Shown: positions 9,013 to 18,760 of the stretch, piece by piece
Numbering within the stretch: position 1 is the stretch's first letter
How the letters are laid out: each line of letters opens with the position of its first letter
Assembly (NCBI GenBank): GCA_041743935.1
Contig: JBGTLU010000061.1
Location: forward strand, 35,776 to 99,775
Length of the DNA stretch: 64,000 nt
From: JBGTLU01 sp041743935
Lineage (GTDB): Bacteria > Bacteroidota > Bacteroidia > Sphingobacteriales > Sphingobacteriaceae
Direction of reading: 5' to 3'
Position numbers and translations under genes: made by a program
Notes under the pieces: generated by a model
The model's database searches: none
What the model was told of the DNA's origin: nothing
The model's input: only the letters and a program-made list of their open reading frames with translations

Positions 9013-9708
9013 ATGCAAAAACAATCTGAACCAAGTAGCGGAAAAATGTATTTGGTACCAACACCCATTGGTAATTTAGAGGATATTACGCTTAGAGCAA
9101 TTAGGGTTTTAAAAGAAGTGGATTTAGTATTAGCAGAAGATACCAGAACCGGGGGTATATTACTAAAACATTTGGGTATTGATAAACGGATTTTAGCCCA
9201 TCATCAACACAACGAACATCAAGCCATAAAAGAAATCATTCGTTTTTTAAAAGAAGGTAAAAATATTGCATTAATAAGCGATGCAGGCACTCCTGCCATA
9301 TCAGATCCTGGCTTTTTGCTCGTAAGAGAATGTATAAAAGAAGAAATTAGGATAGAAACTTTGCCTGGTGCTACTGCTTTTGTTCCGGCATTGGTTAATT
9401 CGGGTTTGCCAACAGATCGTTTTTGTTTCGAAGGATTTTTACCGGTGAAAAAAGGCCGAAAAACTAGATTAAAAGAATTGGCAAATGAAGAACGTACCAT
9501 GATTTTTTACGAATCTCCACACCGATTATTAAAAACATTAACCGAGTTTAAGCTCCATTTCGGAGAGGAAAGACAAGCATCCGTTTCGAGAGAATTAACC
9601 AAGATTTTTGAAGAAACTGTTCGCGGCTCGTTTGATGAAATTATAGCTCATTTTGAGAACAATGTATTAAAAGGAGAAATTGTGATTTGTGTAGCCGGAA
9701 AGCCGTAA
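9013..9708 (+). CDS. rsmI: 16S rRNA (cytidine(1402)-2'-O)-methyltransferase
   Basis: RsmI 2'-O-methylates C1402 of 16S rRNA using S-adenosylmethionine. The 231-residue protein has the tetrapyrrole-methylase fold with the family signatures YLVPTPIGNLEDITLRA, AEDTRTGGILLKH, SDAGTPAISDPG and ESPHRLLKTL. The start at 9013 is the first ATG; a second in-frame ATG at 9046 directly before YLVPTP would also fit. It diverges from serS by 51 bases and is followed within 36 bases by lnt, so the two are probably cotranscribed. Confidence 0.95.
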   Translation: MQKQSEPSSGKMYLVPTPIGNLEDITLRAIRVLKEVDLVLAEDTRTGGILLKHLGIDKRILAHHQHNEHQAIKEIIRFLKEGKNIALISDAGTPAISDPGFLLVRECIKEEIRIETLPGATAFVPALVNSGLPTDRFCFEGFLPVKKGRKTRLKELANEERTMIFYESPHRLLKTLTEFKLHFGEERQASVSRELTKIFEETVRGSFDEIIAHFENNVLKGEIVICVAGKP

Positions 9709-9743
9709 AACCTATAAGCCAACCAAAAAAAATTAAACCAACC

Positions 9744-11339
9744 GTGAAACCAAACCTGCAACGAATTTCATTATGTCTCTTAAGCGGTATATTACTTTGG
9801 CTTTCTTGGCCTACTATTTCGTTTACTTTTTTAATCTTTTTTGCTTTAGTTCCTCTGTTTATTGCAGAAGATAGGTTCAAAGGAAAAGGATTTTTTAAAT
9901 ATGCCTTTTTAGGTTTTTTACTTTGGAATTCTCTCACCATTTATTGGATCTGGAATGCATCCGAATTCGGAGCAATTTTCGCTATTTTATTGGGTACCTC
10001 TTTAATGTCTTTGCCTTGGATGTTTTATCGATTTACAAAGCGAATATTTGGAGAAAAAATCGGTTTAATTTCATTCGTAGTGTATTGGCTAGGATACGAA
10101 TACTTGCACCAAGAGTGGCAATTCTCTTTCCCTTGGTTAACGCTCGGAAATGTTTTTGCCAATTATCATACTTGGATTCAATGGTATGAATTTACGGGAG
10201 TTTTTGGTGGTTCACTCTGGGTATTATTGTCTAATATTTTCATCTATCAACTTATAAAATATCGTTCGGAAAGTATAAAAACCAATAAAACACTTTGGAC
10301 TAAACGTGCTTTAGTTGCTGCAACTATTTTTTTGCCTATCCTCTTATCAAAAATTATGTATACTAATTATGTAGAGGAAAGTAACCCGGTAAATATTGTG
10401 GTAGTGCAACCAAACATAGATCCATACACCGAAAAATTTAATGCTCTGCCACCCGAAATTCAATTAGAAAATCTCATTCGTTTATCCGATTCATTAGGTC
10501 AAAGCAATACCGAGTTTTTTATTTGGCCAGAAACAGCCATCATCCGAGATATTAATGAAGATCAAATACACTTAGATAACAACGTAGTAGTAATCCAAAA
10601 TTTTGTAGAGAAATATAAAAACGGCAACGTACTTACAGGCGCAACTACCTATAGGCAATATACTGATAAAGCTACCGAAACGGCTCGCACGTATTCTAAT
10701 GGCACTTGTTGCTACGATGTGTTTAATACTGCATTGCAAATAGAAAATTCTGCTGAAGTTCAAATTTATCATAAATCTAAGTTGGTTGCTGGGGTAGAAC
10801 AAATACCGTACGTGAGTATTTTTGGTTTTTTAAGCTATTTTTCCATTGATTTGGGTGGAGGAGCTTTAGGTAGTTTAGGTACTCAAAAAGAACGAGGGGT
10901 TTTTTATACTCAAAGTGGAATTGGTGCCGCTCCTGTAATTTGTTACGAGTCGGTATTTGGTGAGTTTGTTGGCGATTATATTCTTAACGGGGCACAATTT
11001 ATAGCTATCATCACTAACGATGGTTGGTGGAAAAACACGCCAGGTTATCGTCATCATAATATGTATGCAAAACTTAGAGCTATTGAAACCAGAAGAAGTA
11101 TAGCACGTTCGGCAAATACCGGAATATCTTCATTCATAAATCAGAGAGGAGATATTTTACAAGAAACAGAGTGGTGGGTGCCTACCGCCTTAAAAGGCGA
11201 TATCAATCTGAATGATAAAATAACTTTTTACACACGATTTGGAGATTACATTCCGAAAATTGCTTCTGTATTGGCAATACTATTTATAGCTTTCAGTTTT
11301 TACAGAAATAAAACATATCGTAAGTCTTTGTTAACATAA
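9744..11339 (+). CDS. lnt: Apolipoprotein N-acyltransferase
   Basis: Lnt adds the third acyl chain to the N-terminal cysteine of lipoproteins in the inner membrane. The N-terminal third has several membrane segments, followed by a nitrilase-like domain. Catalytic residues are readable: Glu263 in WPETA, Lys344 in YHKSKL and Cys400 in VICYES. No ATG is near the N-terminus; GTG at 9744 gives 531 residues starting shortly before the first membrane segment. A TTG at 9687 would give 550 residues and overlap rsmI. The sequence cannot decide, but GTG is more likely. Together with lspA it completes part of the lipoprotein pathway. Confidence 0.92.
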   Translation: MKPNLQRISLCLLSGILLWLSWPTISFTFLIFFALVPLFIAEDRFKGKGFFKYAFLGFLLWNSLTIYWIWNASEFGAIFAILLGTSLMSLPWMFYRFTKRIFGEKIGLISFVVYWLGYEYLHQEWQFSFPWLTLGNVFANYHTWIQWYEFTGVFGGSLWVLLSNIFIYQLIKYRSESIKTNKTLWTKRALVAATIFLPILLSKIMYTNYVEESNPVNIVVVQPNIDPYTEKFNALPPEIQLENLIRLSDSLGQSNTEFFIWPETAIIRDINEDQIHLDNNVVVIQNFVEKYKNGNVLTGATTYRQYTDKATETARTYSNGTCCYDVFNTALQIENSAEVQIYHKSKLVAGVEQIPYVSIFGFLSYFSIDLGGGALGSLGTQKERGVFYTQSGIGAAPVICYESVFGEFVGDYILNGAQFIAIITNDGWWKNTPGYRHHNMYAKLRAIETRRSIARSANTGISSFINQRGDILQETEWWVPTALKGDINLNDKITFYTRFGDYIPKIASVLAILFIAFSFYRNKTYRKSLLT

Positions 11340-11436
11340 ACAAATAATTATGTAATTAAAACCCAATGGTATGTTAAAATTAAGCGTATATTTTAGCGTT
11401 ATTTATACAAAACTGTCAAAAATAAAAACTACAAAG

Positions 11437-12882
11437 ATGAAATTTTCAAGATTTATCACATATACTACATTAATATTCTGCTTTTTAATTATTTCTGCTT
11501 GTGCAGTAAATCCAGTAACTGGTAAAAAACAACTGGTGTTAATGTCGGAGCAACAAGAAATTAGTATGGGCGTTGCAGCTGACCCACAAATTGTTGGTTT
11601 TTTTGGCTTATATGATGATGTTAAATTACAGAATTTCATCACAGAAAAAGGGAAGCAAATGGCAGCCGTTTCGCATCGTCCAAATCTTGCCTATGAATTT
11701 AAAATTGTAGATTCGCCGGCAATTAATGCATTTGCCGTTCCGGGTGGTTATGTTTATTTCACCAGAGGGATCATGGCGCATTTTAATAATGAAGCGGAGT
11801 TTGCCGGTGTTTTAGGTCATGAAATCGGGCACATTACAGCAAGACATACTGTAATCCAGCAACGAAATGCAATGCTCGGGCAAATTGGTTTAATTGCAGG
11901 TATAGTTTTAGTTCCGCGTTTAGCTGAATTTGCTGAACCCCTTACTACTGGAATGCAATTAGCATTGATGAGTTTTGGTAGAGATGCCGAAAGACAATCG
12001 GATGAATTAGGTGTAGAATACTCGGCACGTATTGGATATGACCCAACAGAAATGGCTGGTTTTTTTACCACGCTTGAAAGGCAATCAGCTAAAGAAGGTA
12101 ATCCGGCCATTCCGGAGTTTTTATCTACACACCCTTCTCCTGGAGATCGATTTGTAACCGTTGGCAAATTAGCAGAAGAATGGAAAACCAAATTAAATTT
12201 AGCCAACCCTAAAGTTGGTAGAGACAATTATTTACGCATGATTGATGGCATTATTTTGGGAGAAAATCCCCGCCAAGGTTTTGTAGAAAATAGTATGTTT
12301 TATCACCCTGATTTAAAATTCCTTTTTTCTATACCACAGAATTGGAAATTAATAAACACACCACAACAAGTACAAATGGCACCTGCAAATGGTGAGGCAT
12401 TATTTATGTTTACCATTGTACAGGGCAATTCATTAGAAGAAGCTGCTAACTCTATCCTTCAGAATTATAAATTAGAAAGAGTAGATGCACAGAAAGAAAC
12501 TATAAACGGTTTACCTGCATTAGTAATGATTGCAGACCAGAAACAAGAAAAAGGTACCATTCGAGTGTTAAACGGATTAATACAGTATGGCGGAAATATT
12601 TACAGTTTTATGGGTATTTCTGAGTTGTCTAAATTTAATGGGTATCAAAACACCTTTTTAACTACCATACGTAATTTCGCAGAATTAAAAGAAGCCAGCA
12701 AACTCAACAAAAAACCAGAGCGTGTAAGAATTAAAACACTAACACAAGACATGACATTGCAGGCAGCCTTACGCTTTTATAATATGCCAACTGCTCGTTA
12801 CGATGAATTAGCTATATTAAATGGAATGTTGTTAACAGACCAGTTGAAAAAAGGCTCGTTAATAAAAATGGTTGGGGAATAA
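11437..12882 (+). CDS. M48 family metalloprotease, lipoprotein
   Basis: A 481-residue zinc protease predicted to be lipid-anchored: MKFSRFITYTTLIFCFLIISAC gives a lipoprotein signal ending in SAC. The zinc motif is HEIGH at residues 128-132, and the third ligand is expected in the following ERQSDELG block. The family resembles BepA/LoiP-type M48 proteases that maintain the outer membrane. After about residue 290 there is a separate C-terminal domain without a motif I recognise. An in-frame TTG-type start 66 bases upstream is rejected because it would bury the signal peptide. It lies 97 bases after lnt, itself an enzyme of lipoprotein maturation. Confidence 0.9.
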   Translation: MKFSRFITYTTLIFCFLIISACAVNPVTGKKQLVLMSEQQEISMGVAADPQIVGFFGLYDDVKLQNFITEKGKQMAAVSHRPNLAYEFKIVDSPAINAFAVPGGYVYFTRGIMAHFNNEAEFAGVLGHEIGHITARHTVIQQRNAMLGQIGLIAGIVLVPRLAEFAEPLTTGMQLALMSFGRDAERQSDELGVEYSARIGYDPTEMAGFFTTLERQSAKEGNPAIPEFLSTHPSPGDRFVTVGKLAEEWKTKLNLANPKVGRDNYLRMIDGIILGENPRQGFVENSMFYHPDLKFLFSIPQNWKLINTPQQVQMAPANGEALFMFTIVQGNSLEEAANSILQNYKLERVDAQKETINGLPALVMIADQKQEKGTIRVLNGLIQYGGNIYSFMGISELSKFNGYQNTFLTTIRNFAELKEASKLNKKPERVRIKTLTQDMTLQAALRFYNMPTARYDELAILNGMLLTDQLKKGSLIKMVGE

Positions 12883-12966
12883 TCTCTTTAGTTAAAAACT
12901 ACCCTAAGTTTATTCTCGAATTTTGGCATTCTAATTGACGCTTTTCAAACCGTTTTATCTCTCAAA

Positions 12967-13791
12967 ATGGTTGGTCTATTTCATGCGTTTTTATTTTTCA
13001 TCGTATTTGCATCTTATACAAAAGAAGCAAAGGCATTTGGATGTAGACACTATGATAATCTAATCTACAACGGAGATACTGTAAAAATCATTTTTTCTCC
13101 ATTTTTTTCTCATCCCAAAAAACTGGAATTATTCAAAAGTATAGAAGAAAATTATACGACAGATAATAGTTGCTTCTTATCAGAGTGGGAAATTATAGAT
13201 AACAGATTGTACCTAATAAAAATTAATGAGTTGCAAGGATTCCATGGCTCACAAAAAATCGGTTCAATTAACTTAGACCTTGTTTTTAAAGATAAAGTGA
13301 AAGATGGAAGAGTTTTCGCTTATTGGGTTACCGATTCCTTATTAAGCCCAAGTGGCGAGTTATTGCACTATTTAGAGCTTTCAAGACAAGGTATCTACTC
13401 ACAAGAAACTGACTATTTCATAACTAATGGTCTGTTTACACATACCAAAGTATATGATAATTCCGCATCCTATTGGTTTCCAATACATAAAATGCAAGAT
13501 AAATTGTTTGATGCATTAGATAGTAAATTTGATTTGAGTTTACTACCCGATACGGATACACTAATTAGAGTGTTTGTTCATTTTTCGGGTAATGAATTTG
13601 GTAAAGTTGATTCTGTGAGGATATTAAGAGAGGGTACAGAAATAATTAATGCCGAATTAATACGTGTAATTTCTACTATCGACGGAATTGGCATTAACAA
13701 AATAAGAGGCAAAAACCAAAGAATATACATTAGTATTATGCTCCAATTTGAAACTTTGAATGGTATTAAAAGATTTAAACGCCCAAAATAA
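12967..13791 (+). CDS. Secreted protein of unknown function with a TonB-C-like end
   Basis: A 274-residue protein not recognised over most of its length. The N-terminus MVGLFHAFLFFIVFASYTKEAKAF is a plausible signal peptide cleaved after AKA. Residues about 195-265 (VFVHFSGNEFGKVDSVRILREG, then AELIRVISTIDG) look like the strand-helix-strand pattern of TonB C-terminal-like domains, which often close secreted Bacteroidota proteins without being part of a TonB system. Two cysteines (about residues 26 and 60) could form a disulfide. No close operon partner. Confidence 0.6.
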   Translation: MVGLFHAFLFFIVFASYTKEAKAFGCRHYDNLIYNGDTVKIIFSPFFSHPKKLELFKSIEENYTTDNSCFLSEWEIIDNRLYLIKINELQGFHGSQKIGSINLDLVFKDKVKDGRVFAYWVTDSLLSPSGELLHYLELSRQGIYSQETDYFITNGLFTHTKVYDNSASYWFPIHKMQDKLFDALDSKFDLSLLPDTDTLIRVFVHFSGNEFGKVDSVRILREGTEIINAELIRVISTIDGIGINKIRGKNQRIYISIMLQFETLNGIKRFKRPK

Positions 13792-13896
13792 AATTCAACT
13801 TTAATTTTATCGTAATTCTCAAGTCTTTCTATATCAACCACATCCAATTTTTTAGTATCTTACGGTTTTAAAATTCATTAAATCTTTATTTAGAAT

Positions 13897-15945
13897 ATGA
13901 AAACTGTAAATCACCCAAAAAGTAAATTTCTTTTTATCGGGCTATTTTTAGCTGCGTTTTTAATCAATTTATCTCCCATTAACACGTTTGCTCAAGGTAT
14001 TACTCCGGAGCAGGTTGCTAAAATGACCAATGTAACTAGCAGTAATATCTCACCCGATGGTAGGTATGTGGTGTACACTTTAAGTGTTCCCGCCGATGCT
14101 TTTAAAAGCAATGCTGCCAATGCATCACATTTATATGTATTGAATACTGCAACTGGCGAAAGCAGACCTTATTTTACCACTGCCAGTGTAAGCCAAGTAA
14201 CGTTCAGACCTAAAAAAGGAACCGTAACGTTTCTTACAAGAAAACCAAACGATGCCCAAAATGCGGTATATGAATTAAACTTAAACGGAGGTGAAGCAAG
14301 TAAGCTATATTCTTTTAGCACTAATATTTTAAACTATGTATGGGATGCCGATGGTAACATGCTTGCATTTACTGCATTAGAAGAAACTAAAAAACCAAGT
14401 ACGTCTTTAACTTATTCTCCAAATTTTTATGAAGAAGATTTTGCTATGCGCAGAGCATACACGGTAGATGTAAGCCAAGGTACAGTAGCAGAAATGCTTA
14501 AAGTGAGAGGTTCTGTTTACTTACTAAGTTGGAGCCCCGATAAATCTAAGATTGCTATTTCGGCAGCTCCAACCTCTAGCATTGACGATTCATTTATGAA
14601 ACAACAAATAATGGTAGTGGATGCTCGTACTAAAGAGGTAATTTCTACCATAGATAACCAAGGGAAATTAGGACAAATTGAATGGAGTACGGATAGCAGA
14701 AGACTTGCAATTAGAGCAGGTAAAGACATAAACGACCCCATTGACGGACGCATTTTAGTTGTATCTGCAACCGGTGGAAAACCACAAATAATAGATGCCG
14801 ATTTTAAAGGAAAATACGAAAGTATTACTTGGACTGCCGAAAACACTATCCACTTTTTAGCAAGTATAGGTACTGGTTCAACTATTGGAGCCATCCGCCC
14901 AGATGGCGGAGGTAAAACTACACTATTTAGCACTTCGGTGCACGGCATTACTTCTTTTTCTAGAGGTACTAATGGTGCTATCTCATTTGTAGCTAGCTCA
15001 CCCACTCATCCTGCCGAAGTATTTACCATATCTACTCTAAGAAATGCTCAACCCGTAAAAAGAACTAACCATAATCCATGGTTAGATAATTTAAAATTAG
15101 GTAAACAAGAAGTAATAAAATACCCAGCTAGAGACGGAAAATACGAAATTGAAGGCATTTTAATGTATCCAGTAGATTATCAGCCTGGCACTAGAGTTCC
15201 ATTAATAACTGTTGTACATGGCGGACCCGAAGCTCATTACAGTAATGGTTGGTTAACCGGATACTCTGTACCCGGACAAATGGCAACTGCAAAAGGGTAT
15301 GCTGTTTTTTATCCTAATTATCGTGGAAGTACGGGCCGTGGAGTTGATTTTGCATATAGTAGTCAACGTGATTTGGCTGGTAAAGAGTTTGATGATGTAG
15401 TAGATGGCGTTGATTATTTAATTGCCCAAGGTTTGGTTGATGAAAAAAGAGTTGGTGTTACTGGAGGATCTTATGGTGGATATGCATCAGCTTGGATGGC
15501 AACGTATTATTCTAATCGTTTTGCAGCGTCTGTAATGTTTGTTGGTATTAGCAACAATATCTCTAAATGGGGAACTAGTGATATACCCGAAGAGTTATTT
15601 TTGGTTCACTCTCGCAAAAGAGTGTGGGAAGATTGGCAATGGCAATTGGAGCGTAGTCCTATCTACTATGTAGATCGTGCACAAACTCCAATTTTAATTA
15701 TGCATGGTGCCGATGACCCAAGAGTTCATCCTGCACAATCCATGGAATTATATCGTCATATAAAAGTTCGCAAGCCAGATGTTCCCGTACGGTTGATTTA
15801 TTATCCGGGCGAAGGTCACGGTAACTCCAGATCAGGCTCAAAATACGATTACAACTTACGTATGTTCCAATGGTTTGATACGTATTTGATGAGTGGTAAC
15901 CCTAAAGCAGATAAACCTAGTTTAGATTTACCGGCAACTAAATAA
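13897..15945 (+). CDS. Secreted S9 family peptidase (dipeptidyl peptidase type)
   Basis: A second exported prolyl-oligopeptidase-family enzyme, 682 residues. A signal peptide with a long n-region ends at INTFAQ. A beta-propeller with SPDGRYVVY and SWSPDKSK repeats occupies about residues 40-400; the hydrolase domain has Ser525 in GGSYGGY, Asp607 in HGADDPRV and His641 in PGEGHG. It belongs to the same family as the S9 gene at 3640 but is not a close copy. A dipeptidyl or acylaminoacyl peptidase role in peptide scavenging is likely. It ends at a hairpin shared with the NifU-like gene. Confidence 0.9.
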   Translation: MKTVNHPKSKFLFIGLFLAAFLINLSPINTFAQGITPEQVAKMTNVTSSNISPDGRYVVYTLSVPADAFKSNAANASHLYVLNTATGESRPYFTTASVSQVTFRPKKGTVTFLTRKPNDAQNAVYELNLNGGEASKLYSFSTNILNYVWDADGNMLAFTALEETKKPSTSLTYSPNFYEEDFAMRRAYTVDVSQGTVAEMLKVRGSVYLLSWSPDKSKIAISAAPTSSIDDSFMKQQIMVVDARTKEVISTIDNQGKLGQIEWSTDSRRLAIRAGKDINDPIDGRILVVSATGGKPQIIDADFKGKYESITWTAENTIHFLASIGTGSTIGAIRPDGGGKTTLFSTSVHGITSFSRGTNGAISFVASSPTHPAEVFTISTLRNAQPVKRTNHNPWLDNLKLGKQEVIKYPARDGKYEIEGILMYPVDYQPGTRVPLITVVHGGPEAHYSNGWLTGYSVPGQMATAKGYAVFYPNYRGSTGRGVDFAYSSQRDLAGKEFDDVVDGVDYLIAQGLVDEKRVGVTGGSYGGYASAWMATYYSNRFAASVMFVGISNNISKWGTSDIPEELFLVHSRKRVWEDWQWQLERSPIYYVDRAQTPILIMHGADDPRVHPAQSMELYRHIKVRKPDVPVRLIYYPGEGHGNSRSGSKYDYNLRMFQWFDTYLMSGNPKADKPSLDLPATK

Positions 15946-15958
15946 TTCTATATAAATC

Positions 15959-15993
15959 AAGAAGCCCCCGACGATAAATGTCGTGGGCTTCTT
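15959..15993. terminator. Bidirectional terminator hairpin
   Basis: A stem of 14 pairs with one mismatch (AAGAAGCCCCCGAC against GTCGTGGGCTTCTT) and a 7-base loop, between the convergent S9 and NifU-like genes. Confidence 0.82.
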
Positions 15994-16012
15994 TGTAAAT
16001 ATTATTGTAAAG

Positions 16013-16303
16013 TTAAGCTAACCTCTCCGGTAATACCGCATTAGGGTCGTTTATGTCGGTAAGGTTTACAGCTTCTACTGCAGTAATTTCTGGTACAGCA
16101 CGCTTTACAGCTTCTTCAATTCCGGCCTTTAGTGTCATGATACTCATAGGACATGTACCACAAGAGCCCAATAGTTTCAGCTTTAAAACAAACTCATTCG
16201 TTACTTCCAAAACTTCCACATTACCACCATCAGCTTCTAAATAAGGCCTGATTTGATTTAATGCTTGTTCTATTCTATCTAATAAATTCGAATTGTTTTG
16301 CAT
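16013..16303 (-). CDS. NifU C-terminal domain iron-sulfur scaffold protein
   Basis: A 96-residue protein made of the NifU C-terminal (Nfu) domain. Residues 8-33 carry the RIEQALNQIRPYLEADGGNVE block, and Cys48 and Cys51 in CGTCPM are the cluster-binding CxxC. Proteins of this type carry and transfer Fe-S clusters to targets. It lies 48 bases downstream of mrp on the same strand, and a TAnnTTTG element between them suggests it also has its own promoter. Function by family. Confidence 0.93.
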   Translation of the reverse strand: MQNNSNLLDRIEQALNQIRPYLEADGGNVEVLEVTNEFVLKLKLLGSCGTCPMSIMTLKAGIEEAVKRAVPEITAVEAVNLTDINDPNAVLPERLA

Positions 16304-16320
16304 TTTTTTCTTTTGAATTA

Positions 16321-16328
16321 CAAAAATA
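16321..16328 (-). promoter_or_regulatory. -7 element of the NifU-like gene
   Basis: A perfect TATTTTTG (minus strand) lies 17 bases before the ATG at 16303, inside the 48-base gap after mrp. No clear -33 TTG. Confidence 0.45.
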
Positions 16329-16351
16329 GGTAAAATTTAATATATCGTTTA

Positions 16352-17425
16352 TTATGCCAGCATTTCTGCATTGGCATTGGTTATTGCTATCTGTTGTGCC
16401 ACTTTTTCTGCAAATTCGGCAAATGCAATGGCTATAGGATGAGAGGCATTTAACATGATGGGCTCACCACTATCTCCTGCTTCGCTCACTGCTTTTACAA
16501 GCGGTATTTCTCCCAAAAATGGCACATCAAATTGTTGAGCTAAAAATTTTCCGCCACCTTCACCAAAAATATAATATTTATTATCCGGCAATTCAGCTGG
16601 TGTGAAATACGACATGTTTTCTACTACGCCTAAAATTGGAATATTAATGGAATCCATTCTAAACATGCCCATGCCTTTTTGTGCATCGGCCAGTGCAACT
16701 TTTTGCGGTGTAGTAACAATCACAGCTCCGGTAATAGGAAAACTTTGGGCAACGGTAATATGAATATCGCCGGTTCCTGGTGGTAAATCCACTATTAAGT
16801 AATCTAATTTACCCCACTCGGCATCATTAAAAAGTTGTTTAACAGCAGTAGAAACCATGGGTCCTCGCCAAGGTACTGCTTGGTTTGGGTCAGTAAAAAA
16901 ACCGATGGAAAGTAATTTTATTCCGTGTTGTTCAATGGGTATTAATCTATTCTGACCGTTAATAACCTCTACTTTTGGTCTGGCGTAAGGTACTTTAAAC
17001 ATGATAGGCATGGATGGGCCATATATATCTGCATCAATTAATCCAACTTTAGCCCCCTTTTGGGCAAGTGCGATAGCTAAATTGGCCGATACAGTTGATT
17101 TGCCTACCCCACCTTTACCCGACGCTACCAAAACTATATTTTTAATGTTCGGGAAAGTAGGATTTGCTTGTGTAGTTACTCTAGAGGTCATGTTTATGTT
17201 AACTACAGCCTCTTTATCTACAAAATGTTTGATTGCATTTACACAAGCATTATGAATCATGTTTTTCATTGGGCAAGCTGGTGTAGTAAGTACTACCGAA
17301 AAATTAACTTCTTTTTCGTTTATCAAAACGTCTTCAATCATATTCAACGTCACTAAGTCCTTCTTAAGATCAGGGTCTTCTACATAACGAAGGGCATTTA
17401 ATACTTGTTCTTTGGTAATTGTCAT
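16352..17425 (-). CDS. mrp: Mrp/NBP35 family P-loop Fe-S carrier
   Basis: A cytoplasmic ATPase (357 residues) that carries iron-sulfur clusters. An N-terminal DUF59/MIP18 domain (residues about 5-80, with ACPMKNMI) precedes the deviant Walker A GKGGVGKST; the DADIYGPSMP and DLPPGTGD blocks follow. The C-terminal CxxC found in many homologues is absent: the aligned part reads ENMSYFTPAELPDNKYY. I recall the same form in other Bacteroidota. Pairing with the NifU-like gene supports a role in Fe-S delivery. Confidence 0.94.
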   Translation of the reverse strand: MTITKEQVLNALRYVEDPDLKKDLVTLNMIEDVLINEKEVNFSVVLTTPACPMKNMIHNACVNAIKHFVDKEAVVNINMTSRVTTQANPTFPNIKNIVLVASGKGGVGKSTVSANLAIALAQKGAKVGLIDADIYGPSMPIMFKVPYARPKVEVINGQNRLIPIEQHGIKLLSIGFFTDPNQAVPWRGPMVSTAVKQLFNDAEWGKLDYLIVDLPPGTGDIHITVAQSFPITGAVIVTTPQKVALADAQKGMGMFRMDSINIPILGVVENMSYFTPAELPDNKYYIFGEGGGKFLAQQFDVPFLGEIPLVKAVSEAGDSGEPIMLNASHPIAIAFAEFAEKVAQQIAITNANAEMLA

Positions 17426-17454
17426 GTCGTTGAAAATATTTTAAAATTTTAACA

Positions 17455-17462
17455 CAAAATTA
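17455..17462 (-). promoter_or_regulatory. -7 element of mrp
   Basis: A perfect TAATTTTG (minus strand) lies 29 bases before the mrp ATG. No good -33 TTG at the usual distance. Confidence 0.45.
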
Positions 17463-17530
17463 ACCTTTTAACATGATAAATTCGCGTTTGTTTACGTTAC
17501 TTTAAAGTTCAACCCAACCTTATACAAATC

Positions 17531-18760
17531 ATGGCATCCTTTCATTTGCGCGCCCCTTCTTCTAAAATAGACTCTTCAGGTTCAATTCCGATTTATTTAG
17601 TATTTAATCATCAAGGTAAAAAGTTTAAATTATTTACAGGAGTAAAAATCTTAGCAGAGAACTGGGATGCCAAAAGACAACTTGTTGTAAATTTTGATGG
17701 AGAAACGATTAAACTAAATGAGTCACTTATTAAACAAAAGCAAAAATTAAAAGAAGCATTTGAAATGGTAGTATTGGAAGAAGATACATCCCAAGTAAAT
17801 GTAGAAGCTGTAAAAGAAAAATTTAATAGCCTTTTGTTTGAGAACGCATCGAAATTTTATCAAGAGTTTTTAAAATATATTGAATTATCTAAAATAGGAA
17901 AAAAACCAAGTACTGTATTAGTGTACGATACATTAATTAGAGACATTTATAAATTCGAAGTTGCCTTTAATTACCCGATAGATTTTAATACAATAAATCA
18001 GGTATTTTACGACTCATTTACCGAGTTTTTAGAAATAAATTTAAATAATACTCACAATACTGTCATTAAAAAAATAAAAGCATTAAAGGCATTTTTACAT
18101 CACGGTTCAAGTAAAAAATTAATTAGTAGAGAGACATTTAGTGAATTTGATACAAAAACCATCGACTCGGTAAAAATTGCATTAACAGAGCAAGAACTAG
18201 CAAAAATATATAATTTAAATTTAGCCCAATCGAAAGAATTGGCCCTTATGCGAGATCTTTTTTGCTTTGGTTGTTTTACGGGCTTAAAATTTTCTGAAAT
18301 TATATCTTTAAAACAAGAGGATATAAAAGATTACAAAATCATTATTGAAAATCAGTATACTAAAATAAAAACAAGAATTCCTTTAAATAATTACGCTCAA
18401 ATAATTTTATATAGATATGCTGGAAAGGGTAATAATTGTTTTCCTTCGTTACAAAATGTATATGCCAATAAATTCATAAAAGAGTTAGGCAAATTAGCAG
18501 AAATAAAAACTCCGACCGAAATTGCCATTCATAAAAGAAGCACAATAATTAGAAAAGTTAAACCAAAGCATGAATTAATAACTACAGATACCGCACGTTA
18601 TACGTATGCAGTTATATCTTTACGTTCCGGAATGCGCCCAGAATTATTAATTCAGGTGTTAGGACAGAAAACTATTAATTCGTTGTTGGAGTATTGTTAT
18701 TTTGCCAATCCGGCAAAAGATTTTGAAATGATAGACTGTTGGAACAAAAAATATTTATAA
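17531..18760 (+). CDS. Tyrosine-recombinase-like protein with degenerate active site
   Basis: A 409-residue protein with the three-part layout of Bacteroidota tyrosine recombinases: an arm-DNA-binding domain (residues about 1-90), a SAM-like core-binding domain (about 105-215) and a catalytic fold. Compared with the usual R-K-H-R-H/W-Y set, the first Arg (TGLRFSDI in relatives) is Lys253, the first His is Asp353 (TTDTARYTYA), Arg356 is kept, the second His is Gln379 (LGQKTI), and Tyr388 is kept. It is therefore probably not an active recombinase and may be a DNA-binding protein. No att sites, tRNA or cargo genes are visible. The next gene starts inside its 3' end. Base composition is strongly AT-rich. 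Confidence 0.82.
   Translation: MASFHLRAPSSKIDSSGSIPIYLVFNHQGKKFKLFTGVKILAENWDAKRQLVVNFDGETIKLNESLIKQKQKLKEAFEMVVLEEDTSQVNVEAVKEKFNSLLFENASKFYQEFLKYIELSKIGKKPSTVLVYDTLIRDIYKFEVAFNYPIDFNTINQVFYDSFTEFLEINLNNTHNTVIKKIKALKAFLHHGSSKKLISRETFSEFDTKTIDSVKIALTEQELAKIYNLNLAQSKELALMRDLFCFGCFTGLKFSEIISLKQEDIKDYKIIIENQYTKIKTRIPLNNYAQIILYRYAGKGNNCFPSLQNVYANKFIKELGKLAEIKTPTEIAIHKRSTIIRKVKPKHELITTDTARYTYAVISLRSGMRPELLIQVLGQKTINSLLEYCYFANPAKDFEMIDCWNKKYL

Noticed and set aside
8962..9024. N-terminal extension of serS by 21 residues
   Set aside because: The extension contains the -7 element and is unlike any SerRS; the conserved MLQVNYI start is at 8961.
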